Source of the DNA: Lepidodermella squamata
Taxonomy: Eukaryota; Gastrotricha
Reading direction: 5' to 3'
Length of the DNA stretch: 64,000 nucleotides
Assembly (NCBI GenBank): GCA_047495785.1
Contig: JBLDXI010000060.1
Coordinates: forward strand, 1 to 64,000
Position numbers and translations under genes: made by a program. Positions 10,706 to 23,684 of the stretch are shown here, piece after piece. A model generated the notes under the pieces. It was given only the letters and a program-made list of their open reading frames with translations, had not been told where the DNA came from and ran no database searches. Positions within the stretch are counted from its first letter, which is position 1. The number at the start of each line of letters is the position of its first letter.

Positions 10706-11196
10706 TCGGTAAGAAAATGTAGACGACGTATGAGCCAGGTTTTAGTCGTAGTTCAATTGCGAAAAGGACTCGATCGAACGATGCATTTCCAAAGCCTTCG
10801 TAGGTAACCCTATCGGCGCCTATACTGAACCGAACTAAAGTCAAAACAGCAGTTGGAGATATGAATGGAGCATCTGTAGTGTCAGTGATGTTGCAATAAC
10901 ATCAATTCAAAGCCATCGTAGAACATTTGTTTGATCGCTGGACTCAAATATTACTGGGTATTTTTGGGTGTCGAATGGAAATTTTTCGATATTTTTCGAT
11001 TGTATACTAATCATAGCTTTCGAAGTTTTCGAAACTTGAAATGAATTGCAATTTCATAGATTGGAAGGTTAATGTCTGATGCGTGGCTACCCGCAGAAGG
11101 GTTGACCGAGAACAACGGCTGCTCACGTCGGCGTAAACCAAAGTCGGCAATACTAGTCAGATGAAAAAAACACATGGCTGGCTTGCACTCAAGGAG
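10706..11196 (-). repeat. Right arm of the 491-bp inverted repeat, with a Cys-loop receptor fragment
   Basis: Reverse-complement partner of 8164-8654. Positions 10706-10960 hold a minus-strand fragment of Cys-loop receptor exon 2 reaching only to the beginning of M1, and 10960-11196 holds the flanking DNA. High arm identity indicates a recent inverted duplication or gene conversion between arms. Confidence 0.85.
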
Positions 11197-11544
11197 ATGA
11201 TCTGCTCATTTTCATCGCCCCCCACCGTCTGGACGGCTCATCATGTCTAAGCCAAGCATCACAATAGTCGGCTATTGTCGTGCTCTCTTGGCTGGTAAGC
11301 TTATTATACTCTCAACACGCATGGCAGTGGATGGAAAAAACGCGCGCGTCAAACGCCGCTTGGTAGCCTGTTATAGTCATAAATTTAAGAGACCGATTTT
11401 CGGTCATGCCTCACTCCACAACGCATGGAGCATAGGCACACAAAACACAAGAATTTTTCCATCGGTCTCAAACTTTGCAAATCGTTTAGTTTTATCAAAT
11501 TTATCAAGTTGAGAAATGATAAAAGATAAAAAAGAAGATTTCCA

Positions 11545-11635
11545 GATTTTAGAACTTGGCGACCACGTAGAATCGAACCCGAGACGGACGCAGAAATAGA
11601 TAGCGCCATTCAAACATGCCTCTGCTGAAGAATTT
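11545..11635 (-). repeat. tRNA-like Pol III promoter module, probable SINE head
   Basis: On the minus strand an A-box-like TGTTTGAATGG (about 11614-11604) is followed about 45 nt later by a canonical B-box GGTTCGATTC (about 11580-11570). No clean tRNA cloverleaf is evident, so a SINE head or decayed tRNA is more likely than a functional tRNA gene. Target duplications were not found. Confidence 0.4.
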
Positions 11636-11649
11636 GCGGGTATATTGGA

Positions 11650-12648
11650 CATGTTTGATTTTGCGTTGCGTAATGTTCGATGAGTAAAAATGTGTTTTTA
11701 AATTTATCGCTGGTTTGGGGCGATAAGTATGAGATACAATGTGTTTAAAAAAAATGCCCTTGTCTGAATTTGAACAAAATATGACCCATGCAGTGTCGGT
11801 CTATACCTTTGTCACAGTCATATTCGATAGATTTTAACACTGCCAAAAATAGATTGCGAGATCCGATATTTGAATCCAAATCCTGGGTCTGTCTATGTTG
11901 TTATTCATCGGTCTACTGATTTCCTGCCTGGGTTAGTATACAGGCATGTAGGCATGCATGGCAGATGGCAGTTTATCTCCATCTTTGTGGGTATACAAAT
12001 ATCGTCCACGCGAATTAACGCTGCGTGATACTTGTGGCTGAGTTAAACGTGTCCAAGCAGCCGCGTCTGCCGGCATGAGTATTATCCACTGATCGACAAA
12101 AAAGCGTCAGACTTGTCGCCGCCATCACATGAGCTGGCGGCATGAGTTCGGGTCACCAGACAATAATCTCAAAAAAGATGTAATTAACGCCACTATCGTC
12201 ATTTAAGTTTTTTTACTTTTGAAATGCCTCGTCTAGTCTTTGAAGGCGAGCATTGCTTTAGTTTCTCCAAGTGATATTGTTCTTGATTGTTCTCATAGTA
12301 TTCAGCAAATGTTCTTTCCATCGGCCTCGCGCTAGCCTACAGCAGCTATTGCTGTTCACAAGTATATCGGCTCCAGGAGCAGATTTCTCCATCACCACAT
12401 GAGGTGAATGGCCACACTGTGATTCTTACAAAAACGGAACATTCGATACAGCCGGACTTTAGCACCCAGTTAACACGCGGGCTGGGAGGTGTGTTGAATG
12501 ATCCGAGAACACCGATCGCCAATCGGAGAGATATGCCGGATTTTGGTTTTATGAATGATTTACGAGTATCAACTCGATCAGAGCTACTGTAGCACTTTAT
12601 CTTTTCATCGAATGCTACTTTTAGAAATTAGCTTTAACAATTTTAGAA
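11650..12648. other. Non-coding stretch upstream of the EGF/lectin gene
   Basis: No gene is recognisable. The last few hundred bases presumably include the promoter of the gene that begins at 12649; no TATA box or other motif could be assigned with confidence. Confidence 0.4.
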
Positions 12649-15387
12649 ATGCTGCTGCTGTTTCTAGCGACAGGTATATTTTTCATTACTTTTGCTATCT
12701 TATTTTATTTTTGGTTTTTCTACCATTCAAAGGCTCATTCATAATTGGCTGTTGCTTTGGCTGCGCTCCATCGCAGCAGAAAATCGTTCTTGTGAGTTTC
12801 TTCATTCAAGGCTCTCTCCAACTAACTCACTTTTGGAAAGCCAGAATTGCGCCAATGGGGGAACTTATGATTCTACGGCTACTGCATGCCAATGCGCGTC
12901 CGGTTATAGTGGCACGCTGTGTGACAAGTGTAAGTTCTACTGACGGCGTTAAAAGCGATTGCAAAAGACTCGAACGCCATTTTTCGCCTGTAGATTCGTG
13001 TTCGAATTGTAAAAATGGGGCCACGTGTGATGGCCCGAACCATTGCAAGTGTCCAAATGGCTGGCGGGGACCGAACTGTGACGAATGTTAGTTGCTTCTC
13101 TTCCAAACGAGCAAATGAAAGTTAAAATGTCGGTTTATCTGACTAGTTTACTGCGGTGAACCGTGGTGTTGGAATGGCGGGACCTGCATCGGCCCCAACA
13201 CATGTAGCTGCCCTCCCTCTTACACAAGCTCGAATTGCAGTACGCGTAAATTGAGCTAATATTATTCCATTCATCAGGCCACACCCCCGATATTTTCCAA
13301 CTTCATTCATCTTTTATTCTAACTATTTTCAGCTATTTGCTCACAACAATGTCGGAACGGTGGCGCTTGCTCAGCCCCGAATACATGCCAATGCGCATAT
13401 GGCTGGACCGGCGACGACTGCACCACATGTAATCTGCTCAGCGAATGGAAGCGAATGTTGTTCTCATATTTTTCACATTTTTTCAGTCACTTGCAGCGAT
13501 ACGTGCAAGAACGGTGGTGATTGCATAGCATCGAATACTTGTTCTTGCAAGAGCGGCTGGAGCGGACCCACATGCACGCAATGTAAGTGATATTTGTTCT
13601 CACTTTACTTCACTTTTTTGGTAACTTCAATTTCAGTTTCCTGTTCAACTCCTTGCCAAAATGGCGGCACGTGCACTGGCCCAAATACATGCACTTGCAC
13701 TCCTGCATGGAAGGGTTCCGATTGCACTACAGGTAAATTGACATCTTTTCATTCATTACTAATTCCTTAGCCACGCAGTAAAAGCAACCTGCTTTCACTA
13801 TCCCTTGATGATGTGATAGAAATAACTTCAAAATTGCAATCTCACGGCTTCGAATCGTGATGAAAAACCTTTGTATAAAAACTACTGGAACAATAGGCAC
13901 AGAATGCTTATCCATGCCATTTCGTGGATTAATCTTAAATATTTCCAGCGCAAGTATGTTCACCGTCATGCCTGAACGGTGGTACATGCATCGCCAATGG
14001 TGCCTCTACAAAATGTTCCTGCCCGCCCGGCGCTAGTGGTCCCACATGTACATGTAAGTTTATTTTAAAGTTTTATTTAAACCTGTAAATAGGTTAACTA
14101 TTACTTGCACTTATCAATTCCCGTGTGAATTATTTGTGTTTCGACAGACGTTTTCAAAGCTACTGGTAGCCAGACGACTTTCCCGAACGCCATACGTGCG
14201 TGCCGTGCCGGCAACAGGGCGGTGTCCTCGCGAAACTTACGACCAATGCCAAATACCAGGAGGCGCGGACTCTCGCTGGTACAAACAACTTTTATGTGGA
14301 CATGAGTAAATGGGTGTGGCCTGATGGTTCGGTATTACTTTCTGATCTTGCTGACGATGCTGCTGCCTCGAAGACCACGCCCGGCTGGTATGTATCCGGA
14401 GAGCCCGCTGATAATACTGATTGTAAGTTGAAACTAATTGGCAACCTAACTCAGGACACTTGAGTCTACAAAGTCATTACTATCCTATCTTTTCTGTAAC
14501 ACTCTAGGAAAGACCTGATTTACTTATCATTATTCTAGGTGTTTATTTGGCGTCAGACGGTACATGGACTGGCTATCGCACTGTAGCATGCTCTACAGCT
14601 CTTCTGGCTGTTACGGCGTGCCAAAACAGCGTAAGTCACTCACACAGAAAAAGGTGCCCGAGTGCCGGGAATCATTTTTTCACTACGGCAAATGTTCACG
14701 ATTGTAATGCAAATTCTGAAAATATTACAGGCCGGTGTTGTGACAATCACACCGGGCGCTTCTTTGTCGTGGAATCAAAACCAGGCGGCGTGCGGAACAT
14801 CAGGCGGGACAATGCTGAACTTGAAAACGAAGGTGGCCTACGGGCAGGTTGTCGCCGCAATGAATGCGCAGTCGGTGACAGGCATCTACGTCGGCGCGAG
14901 TCGAGTTCCGATATCGCAAGGAGGTGAGTTATCGTGGGAAGCAACGCCGCCGATGTTTAGTAAACTATATGTTTTCCTTAGCTTACACCTTTATAGATGG
15001 CGACGCTATACCGCTAAACAGTGTGACGCCGCCATGGTACACGACTGAACCGACCAATGAACTCAAAAGTCCCTGTAAGTTTGAAATTTGTCATAACTCT
15101 GTATCTAGTTTTGGGTGAGTTGACGGATTTCAAATTGCAAAAGTGTCAGAGATTTCCATGATATCGACCTTTCGGGAAGTTTACTTTCCTGCTCACTATG
15201 ACATTCGTGTTGAGCCAATGTTATTATTCGTGTTAAGCCGATCAAATGTGTGATTCCACAAAGGCTCAATATTTAGCTTAACTTGTTTCTATTCTGATTT
15301 GTAGGTGTATCATCAGATAGCACTAACCGGATGTATACGAGTTCTTGCCTGAACAATATTTACATATTCTGCACGTGGCCAAGCTAA
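12649..15387 (+). CDS. Secreted multi-EGF, double C-type-lectin protein (one frameshift)
   Basis: Fourteen exons can be spliced: 12649-12673, 12733-12791, 12845-12929, 12994-13086, 13147-13245, 13333-13428, 13487-13582, 13637-13732, 13949-14053, 14148-14422, 14539-14630, 14731-14923, 14982-15074, 15305-15387. The start is a signal peptide (MLLLFLAT). Seven one-exon EGF-like repeats follow, each bounded by phase-1 introns. Two C-type-lectin-like domains form the end: exons 10-11 (GGVLAKL) and 12-14, closing with Cys...FC. The product should be secreted and could bind glycans or proteins. Near 14215 the frame of exon 10 shifts by one base between CRAGN and GGVLA, at a run of Gs. This is either a sequencing error or a real inactivating deletion. 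Uniform exon phases indicate growth by exon duplication. Confidence 0.75.
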
Positions 15388-15796
15388 AACGTCAAGATTG
15401 CATTTTGGTCGCTTGATGGAAGAACTGAAAAAGGACTGGAATCATGCTTAATACCGAATGTTTTTATTGATCAATTTGTGTAGCGGCTGAGTGATATTTT
15501 TGATAATGTAAATAATATGAATATTCAGCACGTTAGATGCTATATAATCTATAATCTATCAGACTTGTTATTTGTTAACTTGACCGTATTGATAGTGATC
15601 AAGTTTGCGTTTCCTTTAACTTCTAAATCAATATTGCCGATCAATATATTTCCAGTTTATGGTGGAATAGCCAAGCATCATACCGCTTCTTAATAAAATG
15701 ATGAATACGAAGCTGCTTCGTTTCGCTGTTAAGCTACAGACAGTCGAGTTTATTCATTTTTTCTTAATTAAGGTGACGGCTATGAGAATAAACAGT
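15388..15796. other. Intergenic region between converging genes
   Basis: AT-rich 3' flanks of the EGF/lectin gene (plus) and gene B (minus). An AATAAA-like motif near 15690 may serve as a poly(A) signal on the plus strand. Nothing else is seen. Confidence 0.4.
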
Positions 15797-18700
15797 CTAG
15801 AAAAAGATGGGAATCAAAGCTAACACGAGGCTGAAACCAGTTAGGACAGGATTAGTTCCTGAAGATGGCGTTTCTTTCGATGGCGGGTTCGCTTTCTCGC
15901 TCTTCGAAGGTGCAATGTTAACAGGTGATCTCAGATTTGCGACTGTGCTCCCGATCAAAGGTCCCGATGCTTTCACCAGGGTTGATCCGCCTAATCGAGA
16001 AGCACTGAGGCCGTTTAACAGCTGCACTGCATTTGTTTTCAGTTTCTCCGTTGCAGCGCTAACCTTTTCAGCTATTTCTTTCTCCGTGAGTTGCGTCAAA
16101 CTTCTAAGAGCCACAATGTAGTCCGATATTATGCTGCCCTTTCTGAAACCAGTTATTTTGACATATTGCACCTCTCCGCCCAAGTCTTTTGCTGATTTGT
16201 TGGTAAGATCTTCGAGGAGAGGCTGCATGTAGTTCGCCATAGCTTTGAATACATCAGAACCAGACTGGTTGAGCTTAGGATCCCATGGCTCGGAAGACAC
16301 CGTGAGATTCTGCCCAGGTATTGTGATGTTGTCGCCGTAAACTTTGAGAGACATGTCCAAGTCGTAGTTGAAACTGGCTGTAGTGGTAACCCCTTTCTTA
16401 GTAGCAGTTGTTGAACTTATAGAAGTGATTGAAGTTAGATTATTGGTAGCAGTAGTAGTTGTTGTATTAGTTGTAGTAGCAGTCTTAGTAGTAGACGTAG
16501 GAGTATCGGTGTTTACAGACATAGGCTCAGTCGTTGGCGTGACTTCGGATGTAGTCTCAAAATCAGTGGTTGTAGGTAAATCTGTAGGCTGTTGAGAAGT
16601 TGTCTCACCTGACCCAACTCCTGAAGAATCTGTGGAGCCCTCGGTTGAAACCGTGTCAGGAGAATTAGTTGTGGTAACAATCGGAATCTCCTCTGTAGAA
16701 GTTGTCACTGGAATGCTTTGCGATGCAGTCGATACCGAAGTAACCGATGTTGTGGACCAACTTGAGGCCGTTGAGTGTGAAGTCGTTGAAGTTGTAGAGG
16801 TGCTTGTTGTCACGACAGGACCATCGGTGTAGAATTTGATTTGATACAGGTAGGGAAACAATGGAGCCGTTTGGCTGTAGTGCCCCCAGATCGCGGCCAT
16901 ACCGATGTAGAGGGGAGAGGTTATTTTTGCGAAGCTGGAGAAGCTTGCCTTTAGCACGCTTTCAAAAGTCATCCCACTCCTCGAATGGACGTAGAATACA
17001 TCGCCGATCTTATCAATGGCAACCATCACAGGATACTGTGAGGTTGCACTGATTTTCTCAGCCAGTGGTGTCGGGAGGGCAGTTCGGATGTCTATCAGAC
17101 TGGCATTTCCATACAGAGCGAATCTTGATGGCGTAGAATATCGAACAAGCAACCCACTAAAACTCGATCGGTTCAAGCCAACTGGGCTATCAGCAGGGTG
17201 AAACGAATTAGTTTTCGACGGCGTAACATAGAACTCATAATCGCCCAATGATTTATCACCAATGAAATGAAATTCAACACGCCAATTCTTGGTAGCAGAA
17301 GTAATTGGCTAGAAAACTGAAGGTGTAATCATATGTAGATACGAATAACAATCATAATTTACTTCAAACAACCAGACAGCGCCTTGTTGATTCAAAAATG
17401 CAAGCCGGGTTGTTAAACCATTCTCTGTGAGAACTGCAGCTCCACGGCGGAAATGCTTATCTGAATAAGAGACATAGTATAGGAAAACGAAAAAATCGGA
17501 GATAAATAATGGCTGACTCGTATTGGCTATGTGAAGCGATCGATAGGTGTCGTAGGTCCAAGCACAATTCGAGCAGCCTGTTAACGTACCAGCTGGGTAG
17601 AATGTAGCTGGAATAAATAAAGTTAAAGTGAACCTCAACAATCAAATATCCTCATCACCATTCATGCAATGCTTATATAGAACTTCGGAATAGCTGGACA
17701 TGTTCGAGTTGAAAAACATGACGCAAGACGTTATTGAATCACTTCCCTCATTAGAAGACGTTCTGCGAGAAAAAGGTTTGAAGTTCGATGATCAAGCGCG
17801 ATGTTACCTACCCTTTTCCAAGATAAACGTCCAGCTGATGTTCCGGCAAAATGCCAGAGAAGGATGTTTTGTAGGATCTGTAGGTCGTCGAGCCCGCGGT
17901 TGTTAGAGCAGTGATTGTAATCGCCGAATTCTCAACAGTGACCAGAAGAAATACCCAATCATTTGCTACATATTTCAAATGATCGGCGTAGGCTTTATCG
18001 GGCCCACTTGCTGCGCCAAATTGATTGCCATTTCTGAATATTTGAATTCTCTGCCCACCACTAGATTCTATTGCCATTAATTCCCCATTGTTTGCCGGCT
18101 GGAAATAGAGACAGAATGACCAAACAGGGCCTCCAACTCCAGTGAGCCCAGTCGCGCTGAGGTATTTTGGGGATTTGAACGTAGTAGATCCAACTTTATA
18201 CCCTGAGTGAGCTAATTCTGTGATTTTCACCGGTGGATTTACGAAAGCTGCACTCCCAACCGCCTTGAAGCTCGGCGTGCCAGCGGTCAGTGGCAACAAC
18301 CGCGTATCCCAACCAAGCGGCCAATAAGCGACAAGTTTCGACTCGCTAAATGCTTCAATTTTGCCGCAACGGAATCCTGTTGGGTCGGGTTGATATTTTC
18401 CGTTGAGGCACGTCGTCTGGCGATAAGATCCATCTGGGCAGATGAAAACTCTCACGACAGTATGATCAGGTAAAGATTTATCTGGCATCATGGTGTCAAA
18501 AGATGTCCAGACCTTTTCCGAGTTCGTGCTGATCATGTAGCCGTAAAATTTCAAGGTTTGATTCCACGCACAGTCTCCAGTGGGTTGATTATAAACAGCT
18601 TGCAAATAATTTAAAATAATCGCCTTGAACAATCGAAAAATAAGTAGTTACCTTTGCAGTCAATGGTGTTTGTCCACCAACCGTTGTCGCTGCAACGACC

Positions 18701-18940
18701 CAACAAATCGAATTTGTTAGAACTCCTGGAGCACAATACCTTCACGGTTGTTCCGTAAATGAAAGATAATTCTTCCCCTAGCTTGAAACTCGCGGGGGTG
18801 CTCGATAGAAATGATAAACCTTGAGAGGCTCCATTTGCTGAAAACCCGCTGCTCGTCTGGCAAGTTGATGTATTCCATTTGCATTCCTCAATAGCTCCAG
18901 CAGTTGCAATGTAAAACAAGAAAAAGCGTAAATCGCACAT
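15797..18940 (-). CDS. Sushi-LamG-mucin-SEA surface protein, gene B
   Basis: Six exons (18940-18652, 18598-17812, 17762-17659, 17607-17518, 17460-17363, 17308-15797) give 959 aa. Order: signal peptide, sushi-like Cys module, second Cys module, LamG-like domain 1, a Cys linker, a second beta-rich LamG-like domain in the last exon, a long Thr/Ser-rich mucin-like stretch (about 16800-16380), a SEA domain with the typical GS cleavage-type motif (RKGSII) followed by a conserved LRSLTQLTE helix, and a hydrophobic C-terminus consistent with a GPI signal. SEA domains often self-cleave at G-S; that this one does is inference. The 57-nt intron 17461-17517 is in frame and stop-free. Closest paralog: gene A. 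The cluster position beside a Cys-loop receptor 0.5 kb upstream is repeated at gene C. Confidence 0.8.
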
Positions 18941-19482
18941 CGCATTCGGTATCCGATATTCGCATAGAGGTTCAATCTGAATTTTCACCAAGAAATCACT
19001 TTAAAAATACACATCGCCTGAAAGTTTGCTAACAATTAAAGCCTTTGCCAACCTGAAAGCGCACGTGCCAAGGCAATATGTAACACGGGTTAGCAAGTTA
19101 CTCGTGATTTAAATTAACTGTTTTGCAGGAAAATTTCATTTAAAATTGCCAAGTAAACTTATCATTAATTTCTAGATTTCTCGACGGACGTTAAAAGCGG
19201 CTTCGATTATTTGCACATCGTCTGGAATTATCCCGTATATCGCATCGTTATCATATTGCATAATGCCGCATGAATAAAAAACGTTTTAAACCTCGAAGAC
19301 CTCAGAAAGACCTTGATCAGAAAAGTTTCAGAACAAGCGAGGGGTCAAATTGAGGACAAACAATACGCGGCTCGATCACTGTGGTTGCGAAGCGAAATTC
19401 CATCTCTTTTGTTTTATTTGTTTCAGAAAACTACCAAGTAATATTCAATGAGAACATATGAAGGGCATTCCGCGTTCTTATC

Positions 19483-20671
19483 TCAGGAATGACGAAATAT
19501 GCGGGCAAATATTATTGAGTCGACAATTAGCAAGATTATGCCACCTCCTCCATAGAAAATCACGTCTAAAATCCTGATGATCTGTAGAGTTGGTAAGTAT
19601 TTGAGGCTACCGAACATCGTGCGTCGGTACCACGGCTTAGCTGCTAAACATAGGGAGGCCAAAGCGTAGAATGACAGTATGACTCCGGCTGAGAGCTGAG
19701 CTGTAACAAAACACACAGCGTAAGGAATTACGCTCGTCTTTGGTATCATATCCACAATGCTTGTTTGCAGTACAGAAAAAGCGAGCAATAGGGTGACGCA
19801 AAACATTGCGCGATCCGTCTCTCCGGGCTCGATCAAAACTGATCCGAACAGCAGAGCCGAAAGGGCGAAACTCGGGAAGAAAATGTTGACTACGTAAGAG
19901 CCAGGTTTGCGGCGTATTTCGATTTCGAAAAATACACGATCGAACGATGCATTTCCAAAGCCTTCGTAGGTAGCCCTTTCTGCCCCAATTCCGAACCTGA
20001 CTAATGACCAAACAGCGGTTGGAGATATGAATGGAGCGTCTGCGGTGTCAGTGATATTGCAATAAGTTCTATTCAACGTCATCGTTTGAATATCGGTTTG
20101 ATCGCTGGATTCGAATATCACTGGGCATTTTTGAGTATCGAAAGGAAATTTTTCAAGACTGAAAAATGCTGGTTACTCATGAATATATAGAGATTTTGCG
20201 ACTGACTTACTCGAGCAAGCAGAATGTAGATAGCCCGACACTTGTGACCATGGTTGTATATCCAGAACTATAGAACGTGAAACCAGCAGAATTGTCGTAG
20301 GGTTCTCGCATCGAAGTTGCCGAGTCGGCATTGATAAGGACAACTGAAGGATTCCAGGTTTCCGATGTGTCAACTCGAAATTGCCGGGTATCACCCCAGT
20401 CTTTCGGATCCCATCTGACACACGGGTGCTGGTAGGCTATCGAAAAAATCAGCAGAGTATTGAGCCTCTCTTCGCGCTCATCGAGTTGCCGTAACCGAAT
20501 GGGATTGAAGATGAAGCTCAGCTCAATGGCATCACTCCCGCGTTTCACAGGCCTAGCTTCTGTGAGAATGCTGCAGCTGTTTGCAAAATGTTGCTTCAAT
20601 AGTTCTTCATGGGGAATAAACGAGAGCACACCGTCGGAGATTATCAATATGAAAAGCAGGTTAGAAAACAT
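19483..20671 (-). CDS. Cys-loop ligand-gated ion channel subunit (nAChR-like, non-alpha)
   Basis: Two exons (20671-20211, 20158-19483; 52-nt intron) give 378 aa. A signal peptide is followed by the ligand-binding domain (WDPKDWG loop). The Cys-loop spans the splice site with exactly 13 residues between the cysteines and contains FPFDTQ. M1 begins after KPGSYVV, M2 is FCVTLLLAFSVLQTS, then M3 and a C-terminal M4. Pentameric receptors of this family gate ions at the plasma membrane. The M2 outline looks acetylcholine-receptor-like, but there is no vicinal Cys pair in loop C, so it is not a classical alpha subunit. The M3-M4 loop is only about 30 residues, very short for an animal receptor. It is paralogous to 29917-31106 and lies on the same strand just behind gene B. 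Ligand and ion selectivity cannot be read from sequence. Confidence 0.88.
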
Positions 20672-22078
20672 TGCTTTTTCTCAGCTCAATTACTGGTTGT
20701 ATATCTTCTGCTGCCAGGCATGCCGCCATGAATTTTTCAATAAAGCAAATCAATTATACTTATTTGCAGCTACATGCAAACATATCACGTGTTTGTGTAG
20801 ATTCTCCAGAATAATTAAAATTTTGCATTTAGCGAGTTGCAGCCGCAATTGTTTGCCATATTTCTATAAATATTTGCGGAAGTAGAGTTCTTAATTACTT
20901 ATCATCTACCAGGGATGCTAAAGTTTAACTTTCAGCCACCCTGAAGCTCGATGTGGTCAGATAGAGGACCTACAACAAAATGATAAATTTAAATGAAGAC
21001 CCTGATAGCCTAGCACTCGGGCAGGGGCTCGGGCAGTCAAACTAGAATTTATTGCAACTGAAATGTGGTTTCGTTCCCTCGTCATGCAGTTGTATGTCTC
21101 GTCGTTTTTGCCCTGGTGAGGCGTACGATTCCGTTCCCAGCGACCTATATGCCAAAATTTCAACTAATAAAGGCCCTACATTTCGACCTGTCTCGGGTCA
21201 TTTACCAATTTAGAATTTACGCATCTTTCATTGTAAATGCTTACAACACCATTATAATTTTCCAAATGTTGAGCTTGTAATAATCTCTTAGTTCTGAGTG
21301 TTGTAGTAGTCCCATCCTATTTTAGGCAAGCCAGCACTCCTGTGTCTCAGCCAAAGACCAAATGGAGGATCCTTATATCGATTTTAGCGGTCCTACTTCG
21401 TTCTATGCATTGCTTGTCTAGCGGCGTCCATACTGGTGTACCTGTTTTACCCGATCGTCATCCTCCATCCTCATAATAGGGCCTTGAAATCCAAGGCGAC
21501 ACTTTTCGACATAGGTTCAATTCGACAAGATAGCGTCGTTGAAATTGGGCTTCGCTTGCGTACCTTCGAGTTTTCGAGGCTGCAATAACACGAGTTAGGA
21601 GTTCGGAGTGGGCTCGAACGAGCACAAGCAATTCCCAGGAAGATTTTTATATGACTTTTGTGTGGTGGGTTGAACTAGGTGAATCTGAACATTTTATTTC
21701 GTAAAGCTCCATTGTGATATTCTTCATTCACAATTTTCTCACTACGCTTTTTTACAAGATGGGAGCGTGCTCCAATAGTGCAATCTCGCGAACATAAGTA
21801 TCGAATAGTGAGAAAAATAAGCGTTATTTTAAAATAGCGGCTAGTGAAAAGGCCACATCGTGTTTAGCTGATTGATTTCAAAGTGTTCTGTTGCCAATCG
21901 ATCATCAATCTTTTACGCTCAATTACATCTTCCGATGAGGAGGCAGTAGAAATTTGATATCTCATTCAAAAAAAAATTCTGTTTCTATACAGTTCCGCAG
22001 GTAAAGTATAGGTGCGGTTTATAGGCAGATTACATCTGCGCTAACACTTAATAATTTGAAAAGACTGGCAGTTGATCG
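20672..22078. other. Non-coding stretch
   Basis: No gene-like reading frame was found on either strand. It is the upstream region of both the receptor (minus) and the CBP-like gene (plus). Confidence 0.4.
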
Positions 22079-23684
22079 ATGAATACGGTGATTTTCGATG
22101 AGACAGAAGCTGCAGTGGCACGTGAATTTAAACCTGAGCCGCTGCCAGATGACTTTTTCGACCTGAACTCACCGAGAGGTGAGCCATCGTCTCCAGAAAA
22201 CAATTCCGAATCCAACGCCTGCCCGACTGTTGCTGATGGCCAGCAGGCGTCGTCATCCCACGACCTCAACACAATCGACGATGTAAGTTTTATCGCTTCT
22301 CAGCTTCAGATCAAAATTTATTCAAGAACCATAGTGTTATTGTTCCTGATCAAAGATATCTAATTGGATTGACCTTAGGCATCTGCTATTTTTTTATTGA
22401 TAATGTCTCGAAGGTCCCCGCGGGCTTCATAGTACAAGAAATCAAGTTCTTTTTCATGCGTCTATCTATTTGAATTGAAATTGAGTTATGTTATGAATGC
22501 CCTATAACAGGATGTCCAAGAATTTACTGCAACTCGAAGCGATATCGATTTCAACCCTAACGAGTCAATGTCTGTCTTTGAATTCGGCAGCAGCGTCCGG
22601 CAGCAGCTGATCTCGCAGAAGTTCGTCAGAGCTGAAGATTTGTTTAAGTGCTTCCGCGCGGCTCATATCGAAGGCTACGTCAACTGGAAAATTGGCCAGA
22701 AAAAACTGGTGCAATTCGTAATTCGATGTGTTGGGTGCTTCGAAACGTCAACCCCGGTAAGAGAACTTTCTTGCTAGTATAATACGTGGGAACTAATATT
22801 GCCTTTTTGCACTTTTGACAGTCAATTAAGTAGTTAAAGCAAAATAAAAAAGTTATTGTCTTGTTAATATTTTAACCCCAATTCGAAATAGACTCATTAT
22901 CAAATTTTAATTTCGATTTCATTTCTAGGTTCCTCCCGAAGTGTTGCGGCATTTTAGAGATGCGCTGGGTGGCCAGGAATACGATCGTAAACGGCACATT
23001 ACCATTGCTGTATTCCTTAACATGGGCGATTACGACCTGCAGGTTGCTTTCATCTTTGCTAAAGAACACGACGACAGCGCGATTCCCAACAACCGGCGTC
23101 GTGTTACTTTCGACTTGTGCAAAACGCTGGAGGCGACTGATGTCAATGATGACGAAAAGACAAAAATGATCGACATCGACAAATTGCTGCAAGCAACCCT
23201 GATTGGCTATTTTGATCTGTTGAGAATCTGCGGCTATGACACGGTACATTTCAAAGCCAGCGATCAATTTAGCCCAAAGTTGTGCGGTGATTTAATCAAC
23301 GAGGCTCTCCGAGTCGGGAAGGCTATTGAATGCAAAGTCAAGGAGAAAGGAGAATTGCATCCTGTCTACAATTTCTTCAAATGGTTACTTCACGTGGCGA
23401 AAAGTAGTAAACAGTTTGCGAAGATGCCCATGTTCGACGGTGACAATCTGATGAAAACGACTGTTGAGAAAATTATCGATTTCGAGTCAAAAGGCAAGTA
23501 CATCGAGTCGAAAATGTGGGATGCTGTTAACAGGGCGATGTGGAATTTGAAGGAATCCGAATTTGTAGTGATGCTACGCCCCATCAACGGTGTTAAACCA
23601 GAACGTTTAGCGCCGCGTTGCTATTGCGCCGAATTCTGCCAGCAAGCTCCAGATTGTTCCGAAAAGAGAGCAATGTATGTGTGA
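22079..23684 (+). CDS. Mini CBP/p300-like protein: KIX-like plus truncated HAT domain
   Basis: Three exons (22079-22282, 22511-22756, 22929-23684; phase 0) encode 401 aa. Exon 1 is acidic and Ser/Pro-rich. Exon 2 (residues about 85-145) resembles a KIX domain: a VRQQLISQKFV helix and, later, a LVQFVIRCVG helix at KIX-like spacing. Exon 3 follows the CBP/p300 HAT fold: LQVAFIFAKEH, NRRRVTF, LIGYFDLLRICGYDTVH, MPMFDGD and a final FVVMLRP strand. The gene stops where the HAT would continue, and bromodomain, PHD, TAZ and ZZ modules are absent. Family knowledge: CBP/p300 acetylate histones and bind activators through KIX; nematodes carry short CBP paralogs. With the domain cut short, enzymatic activity is doubtful and an activator-binding or dominant-negative role is possible. 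The match is by eye. Confidence 0.65.

Noticed and set aside
12404-12592. Plus-strand ORF upstream of the EGF gene
   Set aside because: It does not join in phase to the signal-peptide exon at 12649 and has no domain features.
16368-16832. Val-rich plus-strand ORFs
   Set aside because: They are the antisense of the Thr/Ser-rich mucin-like region of gene B, where low-complexity codons keep the opposite strand open.
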